Assembly (NCBI GenBank): GCA_014584705.1
Contig: JACTMJ010000009.1
Span: 216,928 to 280,927, forward strand
Direction: 5' to 3'
DNA length: 64,000 nt
Source of the DNA: Acidobacteriota bacterium
GTDB lineage: Bacteria > Acidobacteriota > Terriglobia > Bryobacterales > Bryobacteraceae
Positions 18,007 to 26,200 of the stretch are shown here, one piece after another (the first letter of the stretch is position 1; each line of letters begins with the position of its first letter). The position numbers and the translations under genes are program-made. The notes beneath the pieces are model-generated. The model saw only the letters and a program-made list of their open reading frames with translations. It did no database searches and had not been told where the DNA came from.

Positions 18007-19352
18007 AAATTGTATCTCTGCAGTCTGCGATAGAGCGCGCTACGGCTGAGACCAAGGGCGTCGGCGGTTCTGGTGACATTGCCGCCGAAGCGGCTGAGGG
18101 CTTTTTCGATAAAGAGTTTCTCCACGTCCTCCAGGCTCAGTTCATCAAGGCGCGGTGTGCCTCCGCCGCGCATCCGGAGAAAGAGATCGCTCCCGCGGAT
18201 CTCGCCGTCATTAGCCATGAGCACGGCCCGTTCCATCGCGTGTTCGAGTTCGCGCACATTGCCCGGCCAGGTGTGCCGCATGAGGGATTCGATGGCATCC
18301 TTTGTGAACCCGCCGATGTCTTTGCGGTATTTAGCGGCGCTGCGTTTGAGGAAGTGCCTGGCCAGTAACGGGATGTCTTCGCGGCGATCGCGCAGCGCGG
18401 GAATGGCAACCTCAACCGTGTTCAGCCGGTAAAGCAGATCTTCGCGAAAGCGGCCAGCCTCAACCTCTTCGCGCAGACTGGCGTTGGTGGCCGAAAGGAT
18501 GCGTGCATTGACGGCGCGAGTCTTCGAGGAGCCCACGCGCTCGAACTCTCCGGTTTCAAGCACGCGCAGCAATTTGGCCTGCTGGTTGAGCGGAATATTG
18601 GCAATTTCGTCAAGGAAGAGTGTGCCGCCATCGGCGAGCTCGAATCGTCCGGCGCGGTCCGCTTTGGCATCGGTGTAAGCGCCTTTGACGTGGCCAAAGA
18701 GCTCGCTTTCAAATACCCCTTCGGAAAGGCCGCCCGTATTCACCGTAACCAGGGACCGGCCGGCGCGCGCCGAAGCGGCATGCAGGGCTCGAGCGATGAC
18801 CCCTTTGCCCGAACCGTGCTCGCCTGTGATGAGTACGTTGGCATCCGACGGGCCAATGCGCGCGAGAACCTGCATCACGGGCTGCATGGCCGGGGATTCG
18901 GCGATCAGGTCGGGAGTCCATTCGCTCCGCAGGATCTCGTTCTCGGCTTCGAGCTTTTCCGCCCGGCGGAGAGTTTTCCCCAGTTCCACCTGGGTGCGCA
19001 CCGTGGAAAGGAGGCGCTCGTTGTCCCATGGCTTCTGGACAAAATCACGTGCGCCGTGGCGCATCGCTTCCACCGCCAGATCCACGCTGGCCCAGGCCGT
19101 CATCACGATCACGGGCAGCGAGGAATCCGTCTGCCGCAAGCGCTCCAGCAGGTCAAGGCCTTCCCTGCCGGAGGTGGTATCGCGGGTGTAATTCAGGTCG
19201 AGCAGAACGGCGTCATAATCGTGCCGCTCCGCGTTTTGAAGCAAGTCTCCCGGAGATGTGACGGCGTCAATCTGATAGCCCTCCGCCTTCAGCAAAAAGC
19301 GAAGGGCTTCGAGTATGTCTGGCTGGTCGTCGGCAATCAGGAGTTTCGGCAT
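18003..19352 (-). CDS. Sigma-54-dependent NtrC-family response regulator
   Basis: 449 residues from the ATG at 19352. Receiver domain about 1-120 (IADDQP, phospho-acceptor Asp in [12 protein letters not shown] and QKPWD). AAA+ domain about 145-370 with Walker A GEHGSGKG, the sigma-54 contact loop [19 protein letters not shown] (GAYTDA, a variant of GAFTGA) and Walker [12 protein letters not shown]-terminal Fis-type helix-turn-helix [23 protein letters not shown]. Upstream in-frame codons add Arg-rich sequence not typical of receivers. The likely target is the sigma-54 promoter and palindrome ahead of the adaptor gene at the head of the same operon, making the system autoregulated. Confidence 0.95.
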   Translation of the reverse strand: MPKLLIADDQPDILEALRFLLKAEGYQIDAVTSPGDLLQNAERHDYDAVLLDLNYTRDTTSGREGLDLLERLRQTDSSLPVIVMTAWASVDLAVEAMRHGARDFVQKPWDNERLLSTVRTQVELGKTLRRAEKLEAENEILRSEWTPDLIAESPAMQPVMQVLARIGPSDANVLITGEHGSGKGVIARALHAASARAGRSLVTVNTGGLSEGVFESELFGHVKGAYTDAKADRAGRFELADGGTLFLDEIANIPLNQQAKLLRVLETGEFERVGSSKTRAVNARILSATNASLREEVEAGRFREDLLYRLNTVEVAIPALRDRREDIPLLARHFLKRSAAKYRKDIGGFTKDAIESLMRHTWPGNVRELEHAMERAVLMANDGEIRGSDLFLRMRGGGTPRLDELSLEDVEKLFIEKALSRFGGNVTRTADALGLSRSALYRRLQRYNL

Positions 19353-19551
19353 ACTCGAAAGAGGTAACGGCCCGTTCAATCCTGCATCAATGAGCGCCGC
19401 GTTCGGGAACGCCGGCCATGAGACGATTCTTTCACATTCCATCACGTCTCTTTTCCCCCGCGTCTTTCTTCGGCGGCGCGGCGGAAGCCTGGTCCGCAAG
19501 CATAGGCGCGGCCAGGGCCGGCATGCGGAGGCAGCACGGAAGCTCTTGTCC

Positions 19552-20271
19552 TTACGGGAGGATTTTTTCGGCGGCCATGTCTTCTTCGACGATGCGCCCG
19601 TCGAACAGGTGGACGGTGCGATCCGCTACCTGGGAATAGCGAGGGTCGTGGGTCACCATGCAGATGGTAGCGCCCTGGGCATGGATCTCCCGCATGAGCT
19701 TGATCACTGCTTCGCTGTTTTTTGAATCGAGGTTGCCGGTAGGCTCGTCGGCCAGCAAAATAGCGGGGTCGCCCACCATGGCGCGCGCCACGGCGACGCG
19801 TTGCTGCTGGCCTCCGGAAAGCTGCGAGGGATAGTGCTTCATGCGGTGCAGCATGCCCACCTGTTCGAGCGACCAATGGACCCGTTCACGGCGTTCGGCA
19901 CTGGGCATATTCCGGTAGGTGAGAGGCAGTTCAACATTCTCGTAAACGGTCAGATCACCGATCAGGTTGAAGGCCTGAAAGATGAATCCGATTTCGCGGT
20001 TGCGAACCCGCGCCCGCTCCCAGGCTTTGAGGTTTTCCACCGGCTGCCCCTTCATGAAGTAGCGCCCGGAGGTGGGCGTATCGAGCAGGCCGATGATCGA
20101 AAGCAGCGTGGATTTTCCGCATCCCGACGGCCCCGCGATGGAGAGAAATTCTCCCCGTTCTACCCGCAAGTGGATGCCATCGAGAGCGTGTGTTTCCACT
20201 TCATCGGTGAAGAAGTGTTTGGTGACGCTGTCAAGCGTCAGCAGCGAATCGTTTCCGTCGGTGTTGTTCAT
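19552..20271 (-). CDS. ABC transporter ATP-binding protein (MacB/LolD-type)
   Basis: 239 residues from the ATG at 20271, which follows an AGAGGAGA ribosome-binding site. All nucleotide-binding motifs are present: Walker A GPSGCGKST, Q-loop FQAFNL, signature LSGGQQQR, Walker B ILLADEPTGNLDS and the His switch VTHDP. It belongs to the LolD/MacB class, which drives extrusion through FtsX-type permeases. It follows a MacA-like adaptor, but no permease gene is in this operon. The intact ADOP permease immediately upstream on the same strand is the obvious candidate partner. About 200 non-coding bases separate it from the regulator gene downstream. Confidence 0.93.
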   Translation of the reverse strand: MNNTDGNDSLLTLDSVTKHFFTDEVETHALDGIHLRVERGEFLSIAGPSGCGKSTLLSIIGLLDTPTSGRYFMKGQPVENLKAWERARVRNREIGFIFQAFNLIGDLTVYENVELPLTYRNMPSAERRERVHWSLEQVGMLHRMKHYPSQLSGGQQQRVAVARAMVGDPAILLADEPTGNLDSKNSEAVIKLMREIHAQGATICMVTHDPRYSQVADRTVHLFDGRIVEEDMAAEKILP

Positions 20272-20315
20272 CGTCTCTTGAAATCTCCTCTGTTTCAAGG
20301 TGCACGCAATTTCTG

Positions 20316-21569
20316 TCAGTTCAGCCGCACCCGGTCATAGGAATCCCACTGCGACATGTCACTCAGCACGACGCTGTCGCCGGGATTCAGTCCCTCCACG
20401 ACCTCAACAAAGCTCACCGAGCCGCGGCCAAGTCTTACGGTAGTGCGAGTGGCGTGCTGGCCGTCGGCTTCCATCCTGAACAGGCTGATAGTGCTGTTGG
20501 GCTGGCCGGAAACAGGCCGCCCCACGTAGACCACGTCATTCAAGCGTTCGAGTTCGATCGTGCCATCGACACTGAGGTCCGGTCGCGCGCCACCAGGCAG
20601 TTTCCCGGTGAGACGCACATCCACCGTCACCGTGCCTTCGACGACGGCTGGGTTGATGCGGGCTACCACGCCATCGATCGTTCCGTTCCGGGTATCGATC
20701 AGCGCCGTCTGACCGATCTGGACGTCCTTCGCCTGCGTCTCGGGGATACGGATCTGCGCCTTCAGCTTCTCCGGCTGCGTAACCTTCGCCAGGAGCGTGC
20801 CCGGCGTCACCTGCTGGCCCACTTCCACGTTCACTTCCTGAAGCACGCCGTGTGTGCCCGCAGTGACGGTGAGCCGTTTCACTTTCTCACGAGCCAGTAC
20901 GAGGGCCGCCTTCAGTTGCTCCATCTGGACGTGCTGGGCAGCCATTTGCGCCTCGACGGAATCTTCATAAATCTCCAGCCTCTTTTTATCGAGTTCGAAA
21001 CGCTTTTCCAGTTCTACCTTGGTGGCCCGGGAGATTTTCACTTCGATGGGCACGGCCAGGCCCTCCTTTGCCAGGGCGTCGTCCCGTTCACTCTTGAGGC
21101 GCGCCTGCACCAGTTCCGATTGCAGCTTGGCTAAGTTGGCTTCAAGATCGAGACGCTTGGTATCTAGCTCCACTTTGAGGCTCGTCGTCCTCGCTTCGGC
21201 TTCACGCACTTTCCACTCGGCGTCCTGAGCCTGTATTTCGAGATCCGGATTGGCAAGCACCAGAATGACGGTATCCGTCGTCACTTTCACGCCCGGGCGG
21301 TTCACCACCTGCACGACACGGCCCTCGCTTAGGGCGGGCAGGAACAGAATTTCTTCGGGAACCAGCGTACCCAATCCTCGTACTTCCCGTAGCATCGGGC
21401 CGCGCTTCACCTTGTCTCGCCAGACGGTGGCGGCTTCAACGGTGGGGGATGCCGGTTTCAGCCGCAAGACCACCCAGCCCAGCGCGCTCACCGAAACAAC
21501 GGCAATAGCGATCCAGAAGATCCGGCGAATGAATTTGTTTCTGGCAAGATCAGGTCGGGAGATATCCAT
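20316..21569 (-). CDS. MacA/HlyD-like efflux periplasmic adaptor
   Basis: 417 residues from the ATG at 21569. It has a cytoplasmic N-terminal tail with one membrane anchor (FWIAIAVVSVSALGWVVL), a lipoyl-like half-motif, a long coiled-coil hairpin (about residues 95-235, Lys/Glu-rich heptads), the second half-motif TAGTHGVLQEVNVEVGQQVTPGTLLAKV, and beta-barrel domains. Adaptors of this type link an inner-membrane ABC permease to an outer-membrane TolC channel. It is the first gene of the operon controlled by the sigma-54-like promoter 24-39 bases upstream. Confidence 0.92.
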   Translation of the reverse strand: MDISRPDLARNKFIRRIFWIAIAVVSVSALGWVVLRLKPASPTVEAATVWRDKVKRGPMLREVRGLGTLVPEEILFLPALSEGRVVQVVNRPGVKVTTDTVILVLANPDLEIQAQDAEWKVREAEARTTSLKVELDTKRLDLEANLAKLQSELVQARLKSERDDALAKEGLAVPIEVKISRATKVELEKRFELDKKRLEIYEDSVEAQMAAQHVQMEQLKAALVLAREKVKRLTVTAGTHGVLQEVNVEVGQQVTPGTLLAKVTQPEKLKAQIRIPETQAKDVQIGQTALIDTRNGTIDGVVARINPAVVEGTVTVDVRLTGKLPGGARPDLSVDGTIELERLNDVVYVGRPVSGQPNSTISLFRMEADGQHATRTTVRLGRGSVSFVEVVEGLNPGDSVVLSDMSQWDSYDRVRLN

Positions 21570-21592
21570 GCGATAAAGCCTGAAGATCGTTA

Positions 21593-21608
21593 AGCATGTT
21601 TCAGGCCA
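21593..21608 (-). promoter_or_regulatory. Sigma-54 (-24/-12) promoter candidate for the adaptor/ABC/two-component operon
   Basis: On the minus strand the sequence TGGCCTG-AAAC-ATGCT matches the sigma-54 consensus TGGCACG-N4-TTGCW with the invariant GG and GC at the correct spacing. Transcription would start near 21582, only about 13 bases ahead of the adaptor ATG. The core GCCTGAAACATGC occurs a second time at 21632-21644, but that copy lacks the GG. The presence of an NtrC-type regulator in the same operon supports the call. Confidence 0.7.
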
Positions 21609-21685
21609 AATCATTCATTTGAGTGAATACCGCATGTTTCAGGCTGCACAGCCGGTTTGCCCAGAGCGATGCAGTGCGATGGTGA

Positions 21686-21719
21686 GGCAACAAGTGTCCG
21701 GATCCGGACACTTGTTGCC
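21686..21719. promoter_or_regulatory. Perfect 34-bp palindrome, probable enhancer/operator
   Basis: The half site GGCAACAAGTGTCCGGA is followed immediately by its exact reverse complement, with no spacer, centred at 21702/21703. It lies about 120 bases upstream of the predicted sigma-54 transcription start, the usual place for an NtrC-type enhancer. A perfect 17-bp dyad is far beyond chance. As the neighbouring regulator ends in a Fis-type helix-turn-helix, this is its best candidate binding site. It also lies in the gap downstream of the ADOP permease gene. Confidence 0.75.
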
Positions 21720-21926
21720 AGAAACGGACGGTTCCCGCGTTGGCTTTGGTAACGCCAGAGCCCGGAAACAATGGGAAGCGCGGCGGACGGACCAGGGATG
21801 CGCGGCTTGGAAGCGGGAAAGCGGGTGCAGTCCAGTGGACTGTCCCTTTTATCTTGTTTAAGTCGCGAGATAGCGGACGGTATCCGTGGTTTCGGGCGCC
21901 GGGAGCTTTGTGGCCGCTTCAGAGGA
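21720..21926. other. Non-coding part of the gap between the ADOP permease and the adaptor operon
   Basis: This is the rest of a 357-base gap, beyond the sigma-54 box and the palindrome. It holds a small hairpin CAGTCC-AGT-GGACTG at about 21830-21845 followed on the plus strand by CCCTTTTATCTTGTTT. It resembles an intrinsic terminator for plus-strand transcription, although no plus-strand gene is nearby. No coding sequence is visible. Confidence 0.4.
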
Positions 21927-24638
21927 TCATTCGTACCGCAGCGCCACGGTGGGATTCACGCGCGCCGCGTGGAGAGCTGGCAGCGTCCCCGCGATCAGAG
22001 CGACTCCGAGGAACAGCAACGCCGCTCCTACGCCGACCACCGGATCCGCGGGTTCCATTCCGAAGAGCAAGCTCTCCGCGGTGCGAAGAAGAGGAAACGC
22101 CGCCAACCCACCCAACAACAGGCCCGTGCCCACAAGCAGAAACAGGCTGCGCCAAACGCCGCCTATGATCAGCCCCTGCGTAGCCCCCAGCGCCATGCGT
22201 ACACCAATTTCTTTGGTGCGCGTGGCCACGGAAAAGCTCAGCAGCGCGTATAACCCGATGGCGGCCAGTAGCAGACCCAGCACGCCGAAAGCACCTCCCA
22301 ACCCGGCGAGCAGCCGTTCGCGGATGAGCGTGTCGTCCACCAGACGCGATTGTGTCTCCAGCCGGAACAGTTCAAGGGCGGGGTGAACGGCAGCGGCGGA
22401 TTCCCGAAGCTGGGCCGTGAGGCCGGTTCCCGTACCTTTGGTGCGGATCAGGAAAGTGTATTCCTCTCTCCTGGGTGCGGGGATGTAGATGATCGGTCGC
22501 GGTTCCTCGCGCATGCTCCCATAGCGTACGTTGCCAACGACGCCGACAATCTCCCGGTAATAGGGAGGCAGCTTCGCTCGCTCTAGGTAGGGGCGATCTT
22601 CGTTCTCCGGGCTCGCTTCGCCAAAGATCGCAGCCCGCAGACCTACCGCGTTCTCCGTGTCCAGGAATCGCCGTGCGAAGGCTTCGTTGACGATGCAAAG
22701 AGGGATAGTGGCTCGATTTACCTCCGCCTCCGTGAAATCCCGCCCCGCCAGCAGCCGCGTTCGCATCGCGGAGAAGTATCCGTCGGAAACCGGAAGGATC
22801 ACCACGTTCTCCTGGGATGGTTCCTTTCCGAGCAGTACCACGCGGCTGGTCCGACTGATGGAGGCAAATACGGGCCAATTGCTGTAAGCGACCCCTTCCA
22901 CGCCCGGAATTCCTTCAATGCGATGACGCAGCGGTTGCCAGAGCGAGACGGAGGTGCTTTGCTCCTTCGAATCCGAAGGCATCTTGAACTGGGCGAGCAG
23001 CAGATTGTTCTGGTCGAACCCCAGGTCCTGCCGCAGCAGGTTGCGGAAACTCAGCCCGAAGGCCAGGCCCACCGCCACCAGCACGAAGGCCAGCGCCACC
23101 TGGATCACCACGAAGCCGCCCCCGGTCAGCAGCGGCGCGGCAATTGCTGTCCCCTCCTTCATTGCCTGGGCCGGGGAGATACTGGAGGACTGCAATGCGG
23201 GAACCAGCCCAAACAGGAGGGTGATTCCCAGGCTTACTCCAAGGCAAAACAGTGCCATCCGCCAATCCATGTCCATCACCAGGCGCACTGGAACCCGTTC
23301 CGCCGAGATCATGGAAACCAGCAAAGGAGCCAGGACGATGGAGAGCAGAATGCCCGCGCAGGCCGCGGCGATTCCCAGCAATGCACTCTCGGTAAGCATC
23401 TGCCGCAGCAGACGGATGCGCGCGGCGCCAAGGGAGGTCCGCATGGCCATCTCCCTGGCGCGGCGGGATGCCTTTGCCAGAAAGAGTCCGGCCACGTTGG
23501 CGCAGGCAATCAACAGCACCAGCGCCGCGACGCCGCAGACCAGCAGCACCGGCTCACGAAACTGGCGTCGGAGTCCCGAGGACCCTGAGGCTGCCGGGTC
23601 CACGCTCAGTTTCCGGCTGCGGGATTGCTCGGCCCGCTGGGGCGTGCTACCGGGATCCTCCTTGATCCGCTCCTCCACGAAGGCGCTGTACGTGGGCTGC
23701 AATGCCGCTGTCAGCGTCTCCACCGAAACGTCCTGATGACGGCGGCCGAAGACGCGGAACCAGTAGTAGTTTAGGCTGGTGAATGCGGTCCGGTCGTACA
23801 TGGAGGCGGGTACCCAAATATCAACGATTTTTCCCACATCAGTGCCAAAGAATCCTTTGCGCGCGACACCGATAATTTCGTACACGGTTTCTCCATACTG
23901 GATCTTCCTGCCAAGCACGCCGCGGTCTCCACCAAAGCGCCTTTGCCAGTAGTCGTAGCCCAGCACTGCGTAAGGATGCGCACCTAGGGTCTGGTCGTCT
24001 TCCTCGTTCAGCACCCGGCCTAGAACTGGGGTTACGCCGAGCATCGGGAAAGTGGCTCCCGACACGTGCTGCACCGTGGCATGCTCGATAGGGCCACCTG
24101 GGGTGGTGCGCATCTCCGTTGTGTTTGGAAAGCCCATGATCAACAACTCGGCCTTGCCCTTCGCGGCTTCGCGCAACTGCTCGTAAAGCGGGACGCTCGC
24201 GGACTCCGAGTAGCGCGTTTCTCCAGGAATCCGATAGCTGATTGAGATGAGCGTTTCCGGATCCTTCACCGGAAGGGGCCGGAAGAGGAGGGCATTCAGA
24301 ATGCTGAAAAGCGCGGTATTCGCCGCGACGGTCAGGGTGAGGGAAAGGAACGACACGACGTAAAGACCCGGCGATTTGAGCACCGACCGCCCGGCGTAAC
24401 GCAGGTCCTGCCAGATGCTTTCCAGCCACGGCGAGATGCGCGAGGCAAAGCCTTCCTCCCGAATCGCACTGGTGTTGCCGAACCGCAACGCGGCCTGCCG
24501 CCGGGCGGCTTCTTCGGGGACACCCTTGGCCATCAGCGCCTCGGCGCGCTCGTCGATATGGCCCTGCATCTCCTCGGTCATCTCGCGGTGCAGCCGCTGG
24601 CGCGCCATCATGTTGCGGATTCCTCGAAACCAGCCCAT
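21927..24638 (-). CDS. ADOP-type ABC transporter permease (MacB/FtsX family, duplicated)
   Basis: About 903 residues from the ATG at 24638. The N-terminal region (residues about 1-70, LHREMTEEMQGHIDERAEALMAKGVPEEAARRQA) is the cytoplasmic segment typical of acidobacterial duplicated orphan permeases. Two MacB-like periplasmic domains and two FtsX membrane modules follow (first membrane segment VVSFLSLTLTVAANTALFSIL; a middle FtsX at about 380-520; a second at about 770-895 with IGVRMALGATQGLI). No ATPase is fused. It follows a PadR regulator by 19 bases, the common pairing for this family. The ATPase/adaptor operon directly downstream could supply the missing parts. Exported substrate unknown. 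Confidence 0.93.
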   Translation of the reverse strand: MGWFRGIRNMMARQRLHREMTEEMQGHIDERAEALMAKGVPEEAARRQAALRFGNTSAIREEGFASRISPWLESIWQDLRYAGRSVLKSPGLYVVSFLSLTLTVAANTALFSILNALLFRPLPVKDPETLISISYRIPGETRYSESASVPLYEQLREAAKGKAELLIMGFPNTTEMRTTPGGPIEHATVQHVSGATFPMLGVTPVLGRVLNEEDDQTLGAHPYAVLGYDYWQRRFGGDRGVLGRKIQYGETVYEIIGVARKGFFGTDVGKIVDIWVPASMYDRTAFTSLNYYWFRVFGRRHQDVSVETLTAALQPTYSAFVEERIKEDPGSTPQRAEQSRSRKLSVDPAASGSSGLRRQFREPVLLVCGVAALVLLIACANVAGLFLAKASRRAREMAMRTSLGAARIRLLRQMLTESALLGIAAACAGILLSIVLAPLLVSMISAERVPVRLVMDMDWRMALFCLGVSLGITLLFGLVPALQSSSISPAQAMKEGTAIAAPLLTGGGFVVIQVALAFVLVAVGLAFGLSFRNLLRQDLGFDQNNLLLAQFKMPSDSKEQSTSVSLWQPLRHRIEGIPGVEGVAYSNWPVFASISRTSRVVLLGKEPSQENVVILPVSDGYFSAMRTRLLAGRDFTEAEVNRATIPLCIVNEAFARRFLDTENAVGLRAAIFGEASPENEDRPYLERAKLPPYYREIVGVVGNVRYGSMREEPRPIIYIPAPRREEYTFLIRTKGTGTGLTAQLRESAAAVHPALELFRLETQSRLVDDTLIRERLLAGLGGAFGVLGLLLAAIGLYALLSFSVATRTKEIGVRMALGATQGLIIGGVWRSLFLLVGTGLLLGGLAAFPLLRTAESLLFGMEPADPVVGVGAALLFLGVALIAGTLPALHAARVNPTVALRYE

Positions 24639-24657
24639 CCCTGTGCCCCGCTTCCCT

Positions 24658-24987
24658 CTACGCAATTTGCAGCACGCGATTCACGCCTGCGGAAAAGTTC
24701 GCCCAACGACCCGTTTCGTCGGCGAGCTGCTTCGTGCCTTCGGTGGTCAGCTCGTAGACACGGGCGCGCCTCTTGTTCTCCGTGGTGACCCACGAAGCCC
24801 TGATCCAGTCACTGTGTTCCATCCGGTAGAGCGCCGGGTAGAGCGAGCCTTCCTCCACCCGCAGGGCTTCCTCGGAGAGATCTTCGATGAGCGTGGCGAT
24901 GGCATAGCCGTGCAGCGGGCCGCGCTTTTCGAGCACGGTAAGCACCAGCACGTTCAGGGCGCTTTGCAGCGAGTCGGACTTTCGCAT
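24658..24987 (-). CDS. PadR-family transcriptional regulator
   Basis: 109 residues from the ATG at 24987, the standard length for PadR. The winged-helix core is GPLHGYAIATLIEDLSEEALRVEEGSLYPALYRMEHSDWIRASWVTTENKRRARVYELTTEGTKQL, with the signature GSLYPAL and the YELT wing. It precedes the ADOP permease on the same strand, so it probably represses this two-gene operon; an operator-like dyad lies just upstream. Confidence 0.93.
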   Translation of the reverse strand: MRKSDSLQSALNVLVLTVLEKRGPLHGYAIATLIEDLSEEALRVEEGSLYPALYRMEHSDWIRASWVTTENKRRARVYELTTEGTKQLADETGRWANFSAGVNRVLQIA

Positions 24988-25012
24988 AGGGAAGGGATTG
25001 CTCTCTGGTCGT

Positions 25013-25046
25013 TTAGTAAGATCGCTAGGGTAGTGATCTAGACTAA
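25013..25046. promoter_or_regulatory. Candidate PadR operator
   Basis: The outer arms TTAGTaaGATC (25013-25023) and GATCTagACTAA (25035-25046) form an imperfect inverted repeat around an inner dyad ATCgCTA-ggg-TAGtGAT. It is AT-richer than its surroundings and lies 26-59 bases upstream of the PadR start codon, where a promoter and autorepressor site are expected. Assignment is by position and symmetry only. Confidence 0.5.
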
Positions 25047-25158
25047 GAGTGCCATGATCCCACGGATCTGTCAATTCCTGTGTTTGCTGCCTGGGTACCA
25101 ATCCCGCGGATCGCGTGCGCTGGCCAAGCATCGAACCTGGAGAGAGGACATTGTAGAA

Positions 25159-25320
25159 GTGAGCAACACACGCAGCCGGAGTCTGCGCATCGGCACGGTG
25201 GGCGTAAAGGCTCGCGACCTTGGCAAGGTTGCGAACGAGTATACGGAGGTGATCGGATTACTCCCGATGCGCGAGGATGGCCTTGTTCTGCCGATGGGGA
25301 ATGGGACGACGAAAACGGTG
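25159..25320 (+). pseudogene. Decayed VOC/glyoxalase-domain gene fragment
   Basis: A reading frame from a GTG at 25159 encodes LRIGTVGVKARDLGKVANEYTEVIGLLPMRED-GLVLPMGNGTT. This follows the first beta-alpha-beta module of VOC proteins (typically IG-V-L-V-RDL-KVA-FY-EVIGL, then a strand). After about 50 residues similarity stops, and no second module follows, so at most one of the normally two to four modules is present. Probably a remnant; no function is expected. Confidence 0.45.
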
Positions 25321-25407
25321 CCAGGAAGCTGTGAGAGAATCGCTCCCGGCTGGGCCCCTGGGATCGCGCGACAAAGAAGGGAAAAAAGGGACAGCACGGG
25401 CTCGTGA

Positions 25408-26200
25408 ACCGTGGGTTCACCCCCGATCATGGAAATAGACGTGAAGCAGTCTGTTCAGAATCCATCGGATACGGCTATTTTCAAGCGAGGCGCGGCTTTT
25501 TCCAATTCCTTTTCCAATTCCAACGCAATTGATTCCAAACGGAAAGACGCTCTAGATCGAAAACGGGGGCATTCAGGATAGGTATCTGTCAGGGGGGGAG
25601 ACAGAGTTTCTTCGAGTCCTCCAGGATGCGGAGCGCTTGTGGAAAGGAAGCCACGCTGCCATCACCGCTAGGTCCGGACCGATGGCCGAGCCTCGTTGGT
25701 CCAGGCCCGTGATTCCGTCCGCCGTCGCCGCGCGCGTGGTCCAGTGGTAGCGATACGCACGGTGGCGTCGCGATCCCCTCGCCTCCGCGCGCGGGGTCCA
25801 GCGGGAACTACGCATTCCTTCGTGGCCTCACACCCCGGTGTAAGTTTCCGGGGCCGGCGTCCCCAAAGCCCAGCGGGCGGCATGAGCCAGCCGGGTGTGT
25901 AAACGTTCGAAATACGCTCAAAATGTAACAGGAACCTCGGCAGAGGTGGCATATACAACCGCGCACGATTTCGGGAACGATGCTATCGCAGTGAATCCCA
26001 AACCAGCCTCTCCCCATCGCGTCAGCACAGGAAGCGAAGAGCCAGGCGTTTCCACGTCTGAATTCGCCCGCTTTCCCCCAACCACGGTGTCCGAGACGAA
26101 CCGCCGGGAGCCGAAACTGACAAGCAGGTGCAAAATTCCCTTCAAATGGATCGTATTGGCATGGCATGGCCTGGTTCGATGTGATACCATTGGCCTGGGG
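25408..26200. other. Long non-coding stretch with short repeats
   Basis: About 790 bases with no credible gene. It contains a perfect tandem duplication of TTTTCCAATTCC (25498-25509 and 25510-25521). It also contains an imperfect direct repeat with the core CCGCGCGCG-K-GGTCCAG-YGG...TACGCA at about 25728-25759 and 25785-25814; a third GGTCCAG is at 25698. A hairpin TCTGTC/GACAGA is at 25585-25605. The last 250 bases should hold the promoter of the downstream MocR regulator, but I could not place a convincing -35/-10 pair. Confidence 0.6.
25728..25814. repeat. Imperfect direct repeat, GC-rich, two copies
   Basis: Copies at 25728-25759 and 25785-25814 share CCGCGCGCG, GGTCCAG and TACGCA blocks with the same order and nearly the same spacing. 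Translated on the minus strand, both give GPRARRR-like peptides, but the surrounding frame has no protein-like character. It may be a dispersed repeat of this genome; only a genome-wide search can tell. Confidence 0.4.

Noticed and set aside
25696..25902. A 68-codon Arg-rich plus-strand frame
   Set aside because: Composition is that of GC-rich non-coding repeat sequence. No ribosome-binding site or family resemblance.
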